Assembly: GCF_013267195.1 (NCBI RefSeq)
Contig: NZ_CP053943.1
Location: 1-64,000 of the forward strand
DNA: 64,000 bases
Direction of reading: 5' to 3'
From: Halorubrum salinarum
Lineage (GTDB): Archaea; Halobacteriota; Halobacteria; Halobacteriales; Haloferacaceae
The notes under the pieces were generated by a model. The model did not search any database and was not told where the DNA came from. It worked only from the letters and a program-made list of their open reading frames with translations. A program made the translations under genes and the position numbers. Shown piece by piece: positions 40,399-48,313 of this stretch (position 1 is the first letter of the stretch; each line of letters starts with the position of its first letter).

Positions 40399-41177
40399 CA
40401 CTACGCTCACTTCTCGTCGACCTCGTCTCGACGAATGACCGAAAGGAGGTTCCAGATGAGCAGATCCTGAACGTCCTCCGTGAGAACGACCGTATCGCGA
40501 TGGGAACGCAGGATATCGCCGATGCAGTAGATATGTCTCGACAGGGCGTCGAGAACCGATTAGACGAGCTCGAACTCGAGAATCGAGTCCAGTCACAGAA
40601 AATTGGCAGCGTTCTCGTTTGGGATCTGCATCCAGATGAACGGCGAGACGTAGTTCCGCCTGAAATCGACCGCCTTGTTCACGCCTTCGACCAAATCCGA
40701 GATCAATTTGCGATGACGCGCCGATTGGGAATGTACATTCTCCTCACCGGTTTCGCCATCATCTTCACGAGCTTGAGCACGGCACTCGCTGCAACGCCGG
40801 TTGATCCCTTCGCAGAGATGCTCCTCGTGTGGGGATACGGAATCGCTGCAGGTGGGGGTGCAGCGTGGTTCGTCGGAGGTGGAACACAGCTTGCGACGAT
40901 TGTTACTGAACACGTCGTCTATTGGCGGTTGACTGGAGAATCACTACGTACATGGAAAGAAGCCGATGCTGCAGCATCCAGCCAACGTGGTCAGATCGAT
41001 GGTCGCCTCATCGTTGGCCTCTTTGTGCTCGTGCTCATCGGCGGCGCACTCGTTGGTGCTGCAAGTGACCTTCAAGCGGGGTTAGCTGCATCTTCTGCGT
41101 TTTCGTGGTTCGAAGCGACGGTTGTCGCTGGTCTATTTTTGGTCGCCCTTGTAGCGATGGTACTTGGAATCGAATAA
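40395..41177 (+). CDS. Membrane-bound winged-helix regulator
   Basis: 260 residues from ATG 40395. A winged helix spans about 25-70 (IAMGTQDIADAVDMSRQGVENRLDELE), followed by about four membrane segments (about 110-132, 140-165, 205-225, 240-258). DNA binding plus membrane embedding suggests one-component signalling from the membrane, with the coupled 67-residue protein as partner. Family not known to me. Confidence 0.65.
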   Translation: MTLRSLLVDLVSTNDRKEVPDEQILNVLRENDRIAMGTQDIADAVDMSRQGVENRLDELELENRVQSQKIGSVLVWDLHPDERRDVVPPEIDRLVHAFDQIRDQFAMTRRLGMYILLTGFAIIFTSLSTALAATPVDPFAEMLLVWGYGIAAGGGAAWFVGGGTQLATIVTEHVVYWRLTGESLRTWKEADAAASSQRGQIDGRLIVGLFVLVLIGGALVGAASDLQAGLAASSAFSWFEATVVAGLFLVALVAMVLGIE

Positions 41178-41237
41178 GGGGGAGATGCTGAGCGACCACA
41201 AATCCTCGTAAGATGCGTCTCCTTCCGTCCCTATCCC

Positions 41238-41747
41238 TCAGCTACGACTCGAAACCAGGTCCTCAATGAACCGGAACCCGTTCACGTACGTCACCGAGTC
41301 ACCGTACCCCTCACTCGCGAGTACGGTTTCGGCCCCCTCGCCGGCCGCGATATCGGTCGTGTAGATGTACACCTCGGTCGCCGTCCCCGCGCTGAGGTGT
41401 TGTGCAGCCAGGGCGGCGAGGGCGGCGTCGGCACACTCGACTTCGTCGGCAGGGCGGTCGTCGGCGTTCGCGATGTACCGCTGGACGCCGTCCATCACCC
41501 GCGAGACGACCGGCTCGGAGAACTCCAACGGTGACGCAACCGTCGCCCAGCCCTCGTCGATCGCGGTGTCGATAGGTGGTGCCTCGACGTCGAGGTCGTC
41601 GACGGTCAGCTCCTCGTACACCCGTTCGGGCAGGACGAAGGTGACGTCGTTCCGGCGAGCGAACCGCCGAACAGCCTGGTAGCGGCTGTTCGAGGGCTGC
41701 CCCATCGCGACGAACAGGCCGGCGTCGGCGATGTGGAGCCGGCTCAC
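41238..41747 (-). CDS. PIN-domain protein, putative toxin
   Basis: 169 residues. LHIADAGLFVAMG carries the first PIN Asp (residue 8), VYEELTV the Glu at about 45, EVECADAALAALAAQ the third acidic group (about 102-106), and YIYTTDIAAG the last Asp (about 132). It is coupled by ATGA to an HTH protein upstream, the second PIN/DNA-binding pair in the window. Confidence 0.7.
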   Translation of the reverse strand: MSRLHIADAGLFVAMGQPSNSRYQAVRRFARRNDVTFVLPERVYEELTVDDLDVEAPPIDTAIDEGWATVASPLEFSEPVVSRVMDGVQRYIANADDRPADEVECADAALAALAAQHLSAGTATEVYIYTTDIAAGEGAETVLASEGYGDSVTYVNGFRFIEDLVSSRS

Positions 41748-42340
41748 GCGTCGTCAGCGCCGTCGCTGTCGATGTCCAACTCGTCGAGTCCTGCCCCAGC
41801 CTCCTCGATGTCGTAGTGCTCGTGGACGACGGGCCGGAGCGCCTGCAAGATCATCTCCGCAGCCAGTGGCGAGATGTCCAGATCCTCAGCCATCAGCCGG
41901 TGGGTTACCTCGCCACGCTCCCGAGCAACCGCGTAGGTGAGCGCGGTCGCGAGGCCGGCGACGCCGTGCCGGTCGATGTACGTGTCGATGTCGGCGTCCG
42001 TCTCGCGGCGGCCGACGGCGTCGATGAGCGCCGGCGTGATCGTGTACTCGCGGTCGCCGGCAGCCGTCGTCACTGTCAGGTCGATCTTTCGGGCGGCGTA
42101 CCGGCGGGGCTGCTCGTCGTCGGTGACGTCGACGACGCCGGCATCGACGAGCCGATTGACGTAGCTGTAGGCCGTCCCTTGGGCGAGTTCGAGGTCGTCC
42201 ATCACGTCCTGGACGGTCGCTTCTCCCTCCCGAGCGAGGTACGCGTACAGCTGGGCGAGCTGTGGCTCCTCGAGGAGGTCGGCGACCGAGAGGAAATCCT
42301 GGACGATGTCGCCGTCGGCGCGATTTGAAGTGCGTGACAC
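41744..42340 (-). CDS. HTH protein, putative antitoxin of the PIN gene
   Basis: 198 residues from GTG 42340 (VSRTSNRADGD); no ATG fits upstream before the operator. A winged helix occupies about 20-85 (LYAYLAREGEATVQDVMDDLELAQGTAYSYVNRLVDAGV), then a helical domain. The start lies 19 nt from an inverted repeat likely to be its own operator. The 236-residue frame from 42454 is rejected because it would read through that site and the neighbouring gene's end. Confidence 0.65.
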   Translation of the reverse strand: MSRTSNRADGDIVQDFLSVADLLEEPQLAQLYAYLAREGEATVQDVMDDLELAQGTAYSYVNRLVDAGVVDVTDDEQPRRYAARKIDLTVTTAAGDREYTITPALIDAVGRRETDADIDTYIDRHGVAGLATALTYAVARERGEVTHRLMAEDLDISPLAAEMILQALRPVVHEHYDIEEAGAGLDELDIDSDGADDA

Positions 42341-42359
42341 GGGTCGTTCTTGATTACAG

Positions 42360-42378
42360 TTTACAGCGAAACAGTAAA
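42360..42378. promoter_or_regulatory. Putative operator of the HTH/PIN pair
   Basis: TTTAC, 9 nt, GTAAA just upstream of the GTG start, within an AT-rich stretch that also repeats ACAGT/ACAG. It would allow autoregulation by the HTH protein. Confidence 0.4.
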
Positions 42379-42389
42379 GAGTGTTTGGG

Positions 42390-42725
42390 TCACTCCGCCG
42401 GCGTCGCGACGAGATGCTCTTCGAGGTCGCGCGTCCAGAACGTCGCGAGCCCACCCGGGCTACAGCGGGCGCACAGCTGTATCGGGCCTTCCAGGTGCCC
42501 CAGTTCGACCCGGAACCGGGTCAGTGCTGCGAGCGTGTCGACGACTAGTCCACAGCCGTCACAGGCGACGTGATCGCGCTCGTCGGGATCCGGCTCCGTC
42601 TGGATCGCGCAGTCGACGCAGATCGGGTGAGTGACCCGCTCGTCTTGCCCCCAGGTGTGGGCCTCGCCAGTCTCGGTACCGGGCGGGGCATCGCAGAACG
42701 CACAGCCGACGAGGGTCTGCTGCAT
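42390..42725 (-). CDS. Zinc-finger protein (intact paralogue)
   Basis: 111 residues from ATG 42725, overlapping the stop of the upstream gene (ATGA). Three Cys pairs: CAFC, CVDC (about 36-39), CDGC (about 54-57), and CARC near 85, giving two zinc sites. Intact relative of the frameshifted gene at 28.9 kb. Function unknown. Confidence 0.65.
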   Translation of the reverse strand: MQQTLVGCAFCDAPPGTETGEAHTWGQDERVTHPICVDCAIQTEPDPDERDHVACDGCGLVVDTLAALTRFRVELGHLEGPIQLCARCSPGGLATFWTRDLEEHLVATPAE

Positions 42726-43015
42726 CACTCGTCCTCCCCGTCGGCGTCGCGGCCGGCCGTCCAGCCACGGTGGTAGACGGCCAGCTGCGTCGTCGAGTCG
42801 AACGCGGCGCCGCTGGGTTCGTGAACCAGAACGCGGTTTTCAGGAACCGGAGTGACGACGTCCGCGTCGACGAGGTCGTTGACCAGGCGCTGGGCCGTCG
42901 GGTCGTCGACGTCCGCCGTGTCGACGCTGGTGGCGTCGCGGTCCTGGGCAAGCTGTTCCTTCTCGAATCGTTCGTAGTCGCGACTCGTGTCGTCGTGCGG
43001 ATCGGGACCAGGCAT
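42725..43015 (-). CDS. Hypothetical protein
   Basis: 96 residues from ATG 43015 (MPGPDPHDDTSRDYERF). An acidic N-terminus is followed by AQRLVNDLVDADVVTPVPENRVLVHEPSG, which looks like a small winged-helix or beta unit. First gene of a two-gene unit with the zinc-finger protein, driven by a palindromic leader. Confidence 0.6.
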   Translation of the reverse strand: MPGPDPHDDTSRDYERFEKEQLAQDRDATSVDTADVDDPTAQRLVNDLVDADVVTPVPENRVLVHEPSGAAFDSTTQLAVYHRGWTAGRDADGEDE

Positions 43016-43041
43016 GGTGATCACGCAGCACTCATGGTCGC

Positions 43042-43073
43042 GCGCTGCACGCCTCCCGGCGCCGATAAACAGC
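43042..43073 (-). promoter_or_regulatory. Palindromic leader module (copy 15)
   Basis: Minus strand: GCTGTTTATCGGCGCCGGG, then AGGCGTGCAGCGC, 27 nt before ATG 43015. TATA-like TTTATC box. Confidence 0.55.
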
Positions 43074-43087
43074 AAGAGTGGCCAGCG

Positions 43088-43633
43088 TCAGTCAGGTCGC
43101 GGATCGCGATAGCCGATGACGGCGACGTCGTCGATGAACAGGACGCCCTTCATGAAGTCGAGCTTGGTCAGGCTGTGCTGGTAGAGATTATGCCGGCCAA
43201 GGTAGTTCACCGGCACCACCAGAGAGCCGAACTCGATCTTCGGCCGGCGGTCCTTCTGGGTGCGGTGCCCCTTCTGGAACTTGAGGAGGTCGTCGCTGAC
43301 GTTCTTCCGCTCGCTTTTCTCGACCTCGATGGCGATGCGGGCGTCGGCGTCGTAGAGGTCGACGCTGTAGTTAAACCCCTGATGCGACCAGAGCTTGCAG
43401 TTCGGGTTGTAGCCGCCGGCGGCGTCCCCTTCGTACTCGTACTGCGAGAGCCCGTCGGCGATCGCGGTATCGAAGCCGCCGACCTCTGTGTGCTTCGTCG
43501 AGCCGTCGAAGACGCTTGCTGGGACGGCCTCGACGGCCGACCGAATCGACGCCAGCGCATCATCCGGAAACGCCTCGGACGAGGTTTGGGTACGGCGCTC
43601 GCTCAGTTTGGTGACCTCCTCGACGACGACCAT
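43088..43633 (-). CDS. Putative PD-(D/E)xK nuclease-like protein
   Basis: 181 residues from ATG 43633; GTG 43639 is possible. The core YSVDLYDADARIAIEVEKSERKN has the D-(x)n-ExE/K order of restriction-type nucleases, followed by a helix and the strand FGSLVVPVNYL. The N-terminal segment is helical. It could be a restriction enzyme relative or a repair nuclease. A TTTTATC TATA box lies about 35 nt upstream; there is no palindromic stem. Confidence 0.5.
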   Translation of the reverse strand: MVVVEEVTKLSERRTQTSSEAFPDDALASIRSAVEAVPASVFDGSTKHTEVGGFDTAIADGLSQYEYEGDAAGGYNPNCKLWSHQGFNYSVDLYDADARIAIEVEKSERKNVSDDLLKFQKGHRTQKDRRPKIEFGSLVVPVNYLGRHNLYQHSLTKLDFMKGVLFIDDVAVIGYRDPRPD

Positions 43634-43764
43634 ACTCACTCTCGACGAACAGTGGCCCGATAAAACCCGTCGCGACGGCCGTTCGAGCCCACCGGCCGCA
43701 AGGATTCACTCACTCGAGGAGGCGGGCGGTGGGTGGGGGCGAGGGAGTGGATCCAGCCCCAGCG

Positions 43765-43806
43765 TTAACCAACACTGTGTCGGTATCGATTCGGAATGTT
43801 GGTTAA
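43765..43806. repeat. 42-nt inverted repeat IR-6
   Basis: TTAACCAACA at 43765-43774 and TGTTGGTTAA at 43797-43806. It begins 9 nt after the stop of the leftward gene at 43816. Confidence 0.85.
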
Positions 43807-43815
43807 GACTATCCG

Positions 43816-44256
43816 CTACGGCGTTCGGAGCTCTCGAACTGGCTTCACGACGAAGGTGTCTGGCTCGCTGGTTGCTCCTTCACCTAATCGCTCCGCCGCC
43901 GTCGACGCCGACCGCGAGAGCTGGGTGATGAGCTCGTCGCGAACGGTTCGTCGAGGGATGGTGGTCTCCTGCCAGCCCAGCCGGTCGTCGAAGTGCCGCT
44001 TCTGGAACTGCTCGCCGACGTCGTCGGCGGCGACGTACTGCGTCCGCGTCGACCGCCCGACCTGTCGGGAGATGAAGACGGCGCCCACGGTCTCGTGCGT
44101 GAGTTCGACGAGAGAACACTCCACGAGCGCGACGACAGACGCGTGATCCCGGTCGGTCGGAACCGTCATCTCGAGGTCCGCCCACGGCGCCTGACCGTCG
44201 GGGGTACTTGCTGCGTGATCCGCTGCTCGTTCCCTGCTGCGTTGTTCCGAAGCCAT
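43816..44256 (-). CDS. Hypothetical protein
   Basis: 146 residues. Basic-polar N-terminus, then DLEMTVPTDRDHASVVALVECSLVEL, TVGAVFISRQVGRS and TIPRRTVRDELITQLSRSAS. No family recognised. It is the last leader-driven gene before the 590-residue protein. Ends at IR-6. Confidence 0.55.
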   Translation of the reverse strand: MASEQRSRERAADHAASTPDGQAPWADLEMTVPTDRDHASVVALVECSLVELTHETVGAVFISRQVGRSTRTQYVAADDVGEQFQKRHFDDRLGWQETTIPRRTVRDELITQLSRSASTAAERLGEGATSEPDTFVVKPVRELRTP

Positions 44257-44279
44257 CGTCTATCGGGGGCACGTGATGC

Positions 44280-44310
44280 GCCCCGCTACCCCCTCGTGGG
44301 GGCGATAGAC
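44280..44310 (-). promoter_or_regulatory. Palindromic leader module (copy 16)
   Basis: Minus strand: GGTCTATCGCCCCCACG, then AGGGGGTAGCGGGGCG, 24 nt before ATG 44256. CCCCC/GGGGG stem; the T-box is reduced to CTATC. Confidence 0.5.
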
Positions 44311-44419
44311 CCCACCGAAACGCACCCCGTCAAACTATGCGCTAATTCTGATACGTCCGTAGTTCCGCTACCTCTGTGATGGGCCCCTCGGCCTGAGAGA
44401 GCCGGCGGCCTTCGCACAC

Positions 44420-44460
44420 TGCATATCGCCTCTTTCTTTGGACGAAAACCGCGATATGCA
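44420..44460. repeat. Inverted repeat, 10-bp arms
   Basis: TGCATATCGC and GCGATATGCA separated by 21 nt, total 41 nt, the same geometry as the TTAACCAACA repeats but with different arms. Confidence 0.7.
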
Positions 44461-44471
44461 AGACAATATGA

Positions 44472-44515
44472 CGCCCTCAAATCGGAGAAGAACTCCGTCG
44501 GGCCGATTTGAGGCG
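44472..44515. repeat. Inverted repeat, 13-bp arms with a bulge
   Basis: CGCCCTCAAATCGG and CCGATTTGAGGCG with a 17-nt spacer, one unpaired C in the left arm. It lies 11 nt from the previous repeat. Confidence 0.7.
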
Positions 44516-44885
44516 GTAGAAAATACCTCGACGAGTTCCGGAGTAATGCCGTAATCTCAAAAATTGCTCGACAGCAGGGTAACGAAGGTGATTACGGCCG
44601 TATCTGGATAACTTGGAACCGTTGCTTCACCTGGACTGAACCTCTCAAGACCCTCCGACTCGGCACTTCGAATTGTGGAATATCCCCGATTTCCTCGATT
44701 TCGGCCGTGTTAGACGCTGACAATTGCTCGACGGGGTTATAGTGGATCTGTTTCTACTACCTAGGAAATTCTTATAATTCATCTGTTTTGATGGGTTTCA
44801 GCTGACGTGCTGAACACGGGGCGCGTACCTTGCTTGATGTTCCATCTGATTGTCGCTGGATAGACGGCTGTGCAAATACTTACAG

Positions 44886-44893
44886 TTAATAAA
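44886..44893 (+). promoter_or_regulatory. TATA box of the 590-residue gene
   Basis: TTAATAAA centred 27 nt before ATG 44917; spacing fits a leaderless haloarchaeal transcript. Confidence 0.55.
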
Positions 44894-44916
44894 CCTCGAG
44901 AACCACTCCCTGGAAA

Positions 44917-46689
44917 ATGGCGGAATTATTTATATTCACACTTTTCGCCACCATTGTCGCCATCTACAGCGTTCTACCGCGTTATCGACAGCTCCGAGTT
45001 ACCTATACACTCTGGAACAAACCTTTTGCAGCCCTTCTCACAGCTCTCGGACTGACCGTTCTAGCGAGCTACGCCGGAAGCATCTACTTACAGAACACCG
45101 ACAAAACCACACTTTGGAGCCTGACTACCTCTTACACACAATCCCCTATCGAAATCACTGCTCTCGAAATCGAATTCATCCAGTTAGCTGCGGCAATCAC
45201 GATCATGGGCATATTCCTCGGAGTCTTCCTAAGCAAAAGCGTGCGTATTCGCAACGAACAAATGCTCTTATCCACACTTCGAGACCTCTACAACCGGGAC
45301 GAATACGCTACGCTCGTGGAAGTGCTTCGGGACAACTATACACCCCTTATCGACCACCCGAAGAAACCCACTCCACCGAGTGAACAACAATGGCGAGACA
45401 TCGATATTACAGTCACACACACCCTTATCGAGACTGAAGAAGAAGCAGAAGAACTCGATGACTCTTCGCCTTTGATCAAATATGTAGAGGAAGATAACGC
45501 AGAGCAAACTGCTCGTGAGCGTGTGCGAGACAGCTTTGAACTGAAGCGTCGGCAAGCAACATACTACCTCACAGCGCTACGGTACCGGCTTGCAGACTCG
45601 GCAGAAGGCGCCTCCAGTTACACAGAAACTCTGCTGTTGGACCCTGAATTCGGCGCTAAACACCCAATTCTTGACCCTGGGCTCGGGATTGACATCATCT
45701 TAGACACCGACCTCGACGGGTTTCGGCGTCGAGACGTTACGCACCAGTACCTCACAACGCTCCTTCGAGAAGAAAACAGCTTGCTGTATCAAGAAATCTC
45801 GAATAATATGTCGATGGACGGGATCTACCGATATCGAGTTGATCCCGATAATCGGTTGTTGCATGCGTTGTTCTCGGATTGCTCTCGTGCTGAGGAATTA
45901 GATGCGTACAAGCCGGTCGGGGATACGGCCAAAGAGATGCTGCGCGATCAGGGAACGAAGGACTACGATAAGTACAACGCTCAGCGGTTGACATCCGTGA
46001 ATCGCTCGAAGGACTACGTGTTTAACGACCCGCTCTTCATCGCCATCAGTTTCTTTGATATTATGGTGCGTGAGGCGTTCTACCAGCGAATTGACTGGCA
46101 TATGTGGTTGTATTATTACGAATCGATGACGCGCCTAATGTGCGAGAACTACGAGAATACGGAGGAAACTGATCCAGATAGCGAATGGCCGAACGACTAC
46201 TCCCGATTAATGTATGAGATGATCAGTAACATGGGAGATTTACTCCGGATTATGGAGCGGCTGGTTAAAAACGACGAGTATGATGTGAAGGATGAGGATG
46301 GTGACTTTGACGAATTCATAGCGCTAGAATCGTATCGGCGTGATCGAGGTGGAACCATTCCTAAGTCGGCAGTAGAGATTATGTTGTCGTGTCACCAAGA
46401 GATTCTGACGACTGAAGAGATTCCACACCAGTTCAAGAAGTATATCACGGAAATCCTATTCACGAGGTGTAGCGACTTGAGAGAGTATGAAGAGGGATCA
46501 TTGCCGTGGAAGTATAGTGAGTTCATGTTACGGCGTCTGGAGGCGATGATTGAGGGGCGCTCTGGGCCGGAATATCACCGGGAGCTAGAGTTAGTGTACA
46601 ACGATGGAGTTCGTCACGAAATTGTTGCAAAGGGGGCTACTGGAGGGTGGATTGTGGATGAATTGGACGAGCTGATCCAATCGTCATAA
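44917..46689 (+). CDS. Solitary 590-residue membrane protein, candidate defence or cargo gene
   Basis: Three membrane helices (about 4-20, 36-58, 86-106) precede a large cytoplasmic part of about 480 residues. It is helical and charged, with LIETEEEAEELDD, LKRRQATYYLTALRYRL and DPGLGIDIILDTDLDGF as landmarks, and has no motif I can name. Codon use is AT-richer at third positions than anywhere else in the window, pointing to recent transfer. It stands alone between an inverted-repeat region and the convergent end of the transfer operon. N-terminal membrane anchors with large cytoplasmic sensors are common in antiviral effectors, but that is inference. Confidence 0.65.
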   Translation: MAELFIFTLFATIVAIYSVLPRYRQLRVTYTLWNKPFAALLTALGLTVLASYAGSIYLQNTDKTTLWSLTTSYTQSPIEITALEIEFIQLAAAITIMGIFLGVFLSKSVRIRNEQMLLSTLRDLYNRDEYATLVEVLRDNYTPLIDHPKKPTPPSEQQWRDIDITVTHTLIETEEEAEELDDSSPLIKYVEEDNAEQTARERVRDSFELKRRQATYYLTALRYRLADSAEGASSYTETLLLDPEFGAKHPILDPGLGIDIILDTDLDGFRRRDVTHQYLTTLLREENSLLYQEISNNMSMDGIYRYRVDPDNRLLHALFSDCSRAEELDAYKPVGDTAKEMLRDQGTKDYDKYNAQRLTSVNRSKDYVFNDPLFIAISFFDIMVREAFYQRIDWHMWLYYYESMTRLMCENYENTEETDPDSEWPNDYSRLMYEMISNMGDLLRIMERLVKNDEYDVKDEDGDFDEFIALESYRRDRGGTIPKSAVEIMLSCHQEILTTEEIPHQFKKYITEILFTRCSDLREYEEGSLPWKYSEFMLRRLEAMIEGRSGPEYHRELELVYNDGVRHEIVAKGATGGWIVDELDELIQSS

Positions 46690-46789
46690 GTTGTTGCTGA
46701 GGGTAGTGTTTCTATCATCGACTGTATGATTATAGGACTATACCGGTGCGAAGCCAACGATAGACTGCTGCCATATCCCACTCTCTGAA

Positions 46790-48313
46790 TCAGAATTGCT
46801 CAGTGGGGCCGGCGGACTCCTCCTCAACCTGCTCGTACATCTCATCCGGGAACGGGAGACTGCCCCAGATCGAGTAGGGACACTGGTCTTGGCCGATGCA
46901 GTACCGCTGCAGATCGTCGTTATCGCAGTTCATCGGCAACGGCGTGTTGCCCTCGATCGTGTTCGAGAATTCATAGCGAACCTGGTACTCGGTCTCCTGC
47001 TCGTCGTACCACGGCCACCGGGAGAAAACGTCCTTGAGGTCCGCGACGATCTCGTCGAGGCTGCTGTCCTGATACTGCGGGAGCCACATCACCATCCGCG
47101 CGAAGTTGTAGAGGTCCTTCCGGACGGGCTTCTTCTCGTGGAGTCGCTCCTCCATATTCGCCATACAGGGGAGTTCGAAGAGGTCCTCGATCTCTCGCAT
47201 TTCGATCTGTTCGGCGCCGGTTCCAGCTCGCCCGATTCGGTACGTATTGACGCGCCCGTCGCGGTCGATCGTGACGGCCGAGTGGGACTCGTGGTCGGCG
47301 AGCGTCTTCGCGAGACTGCTTGGACTCGAGATCCAATCCGTTACAGAGGATTCCCACTCGTCCTCGGCTTCGTACGCCGTAATCGCTCGATAGAGCTCCT
47401 TCGCCGTGTGGAACTCACCCTTTTGCGCCACGTCATCGGGCGCATCACTAAGAGCCCGCCGGAGGACGCGAATCGTCCGTTCCCCACGGTCCCAGTTCCG
47501 CCAGATGCGCTCGTGATGGCCGGTCTCGAGGAAGCGGTCGATCCGCTCCGTAATTGCCGACTCGTTCGTGGTCAGCCACGATAGCTGGTCGTCGGAGAGC
47601 CCGTCTTCTTGCACCCGCAGGAGCTTCTTGAACGCCCGCTCAGCGTAGTCCCGATACTTGCTGTCGAAATCACCGACCGGGACGTACAGATTGTTGTCCT
47701 TCACTCGCGTCAGTATCTCCCCGCCATCGTCATTCCCTGTCGACGACTCGTCCTCCCGAACGAGACATTTGCGTGACGCCGCTGCCATCGGGATTTCGAG
47801 GTAGAGGCCATCCCCGAACTCCGGCATCTCCGTGATGCCCGTACAGACCCGGCCCGGGTGCGGGCCATCTTCACCGGGCTCCTTGCTGTACAGCACGTCG
47901 GCGATGTCCTGTTGGAGCGACCCATCGCCGTGGGCGCGGATGAGGGAGGCGAGATTGTTGACGTACAGCTCTCGGATGTCGTAGAGCACCTGGATGTTCC
48001 GGGGCGACGCGTGCTCGAACTTGGGGTGCTCTTTCACACAGATCGCACTCAGCGTCGCGAGCACGGCGAGCGTCCCCGGCTCGTCGACGAACGGCTCTTC
48101 GGCGGCGTCGGCACGAACCTGCTCTTTGAACGCCGCCGTCCCGAACCGCTCGACGTCGTTCACGAGGTCCTCGGGTTGGTCCTCGCCGTCGACGACGTAT
48201 CGATTGTAACCACGCGTAAACAGCTGGTTGATCCGGGTCTCACCGTACTCCAGCGGGAGTGCCGCAACTCGATACGCCATGTCTTCGTCGTCGGTGGGCG
48301 TACTCGGACTCAT
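46790..48313 (-). CDS. PriL-like primase large subunit
   Basis: 507 residues. The C-terminal third has the PriL Fe-S pattern: Cys383 (FELPCMANMEERL), an RKDLYNFARMVMWL helix (PriL has R..L..F), then Cys463, Cys472 and Cys478 (DQCPYSIW, like the GCPF end of PriL). These four cysteines would bind a 4Fe-4S cluster. The N-terminal 370 residues are helical and diverged. It is coupled by ATGA to the PriS-like gene before it. Last gene of the transfer operon. Confidence 0.6.
   Translation of the reverse strand: MSPSTPTDDEDMAYRVAALPLEYGETRINQLFTRGYNRYVVDGEDQPEDLVNDVERFGTAAFKEQVRADAAEEPFVDEPGTLAVLATLSAICVKEHPKFEHASPRNIQVLYDIRELYVNNLASLIRAHGDGSLQQDIADVLYSKEPGEDGPHPGRVCTGITEMPEFGDGLYLEIPMAAASRKCLVREDESSTGNDDGGEILTRVKDNNLYVPVGDFDSKYRDYAERAFKKLLRVQEDGLSDDQLSWLTTNESAITERIDRFLETGHHERIWRNWDRGERTIRVLRRALSDAPDDVAQKGEFHTAKELYRAITAYEAEDEWESSVTDWISSPSSLAKTLADHESHSAVTIDRDGRVNTYRIGRAGTGAEQIEMREIEDLFELPCMANMEERLHEKKPVRKDLYNFARMVMWLPQYQDSSLDEIVADLKDVFSRWPWYDEQETEYQVRYEFSNTIEGNTPLPMNCDNDDLQRYCIGQDQCPYSIWGSLPFPDEMYEQVEEESAGPTEQF

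Larger units (their letters stand above)
44257..44916. other. Gene-free boundary region
   Basis: 660 nt of lower GC. It holds the leader of the gene to its left, two large inverted repeats (44420-44460, 44472-44515), two copies of ATTGCTCGAC (near 44564 and 44724), and the TATA box of the rightward 590-residue gene. No credible coding frame. It separates the leader-driven small genes from the 590-residue cargo gene. Confidence 0.5.

Noticed and set aside
1775-44310. The palindromic leaders as intrinsic terminators
   Set aside because: On the coding strand the T-run precedes the stem; on the other strand the stem is followed by A, not T.
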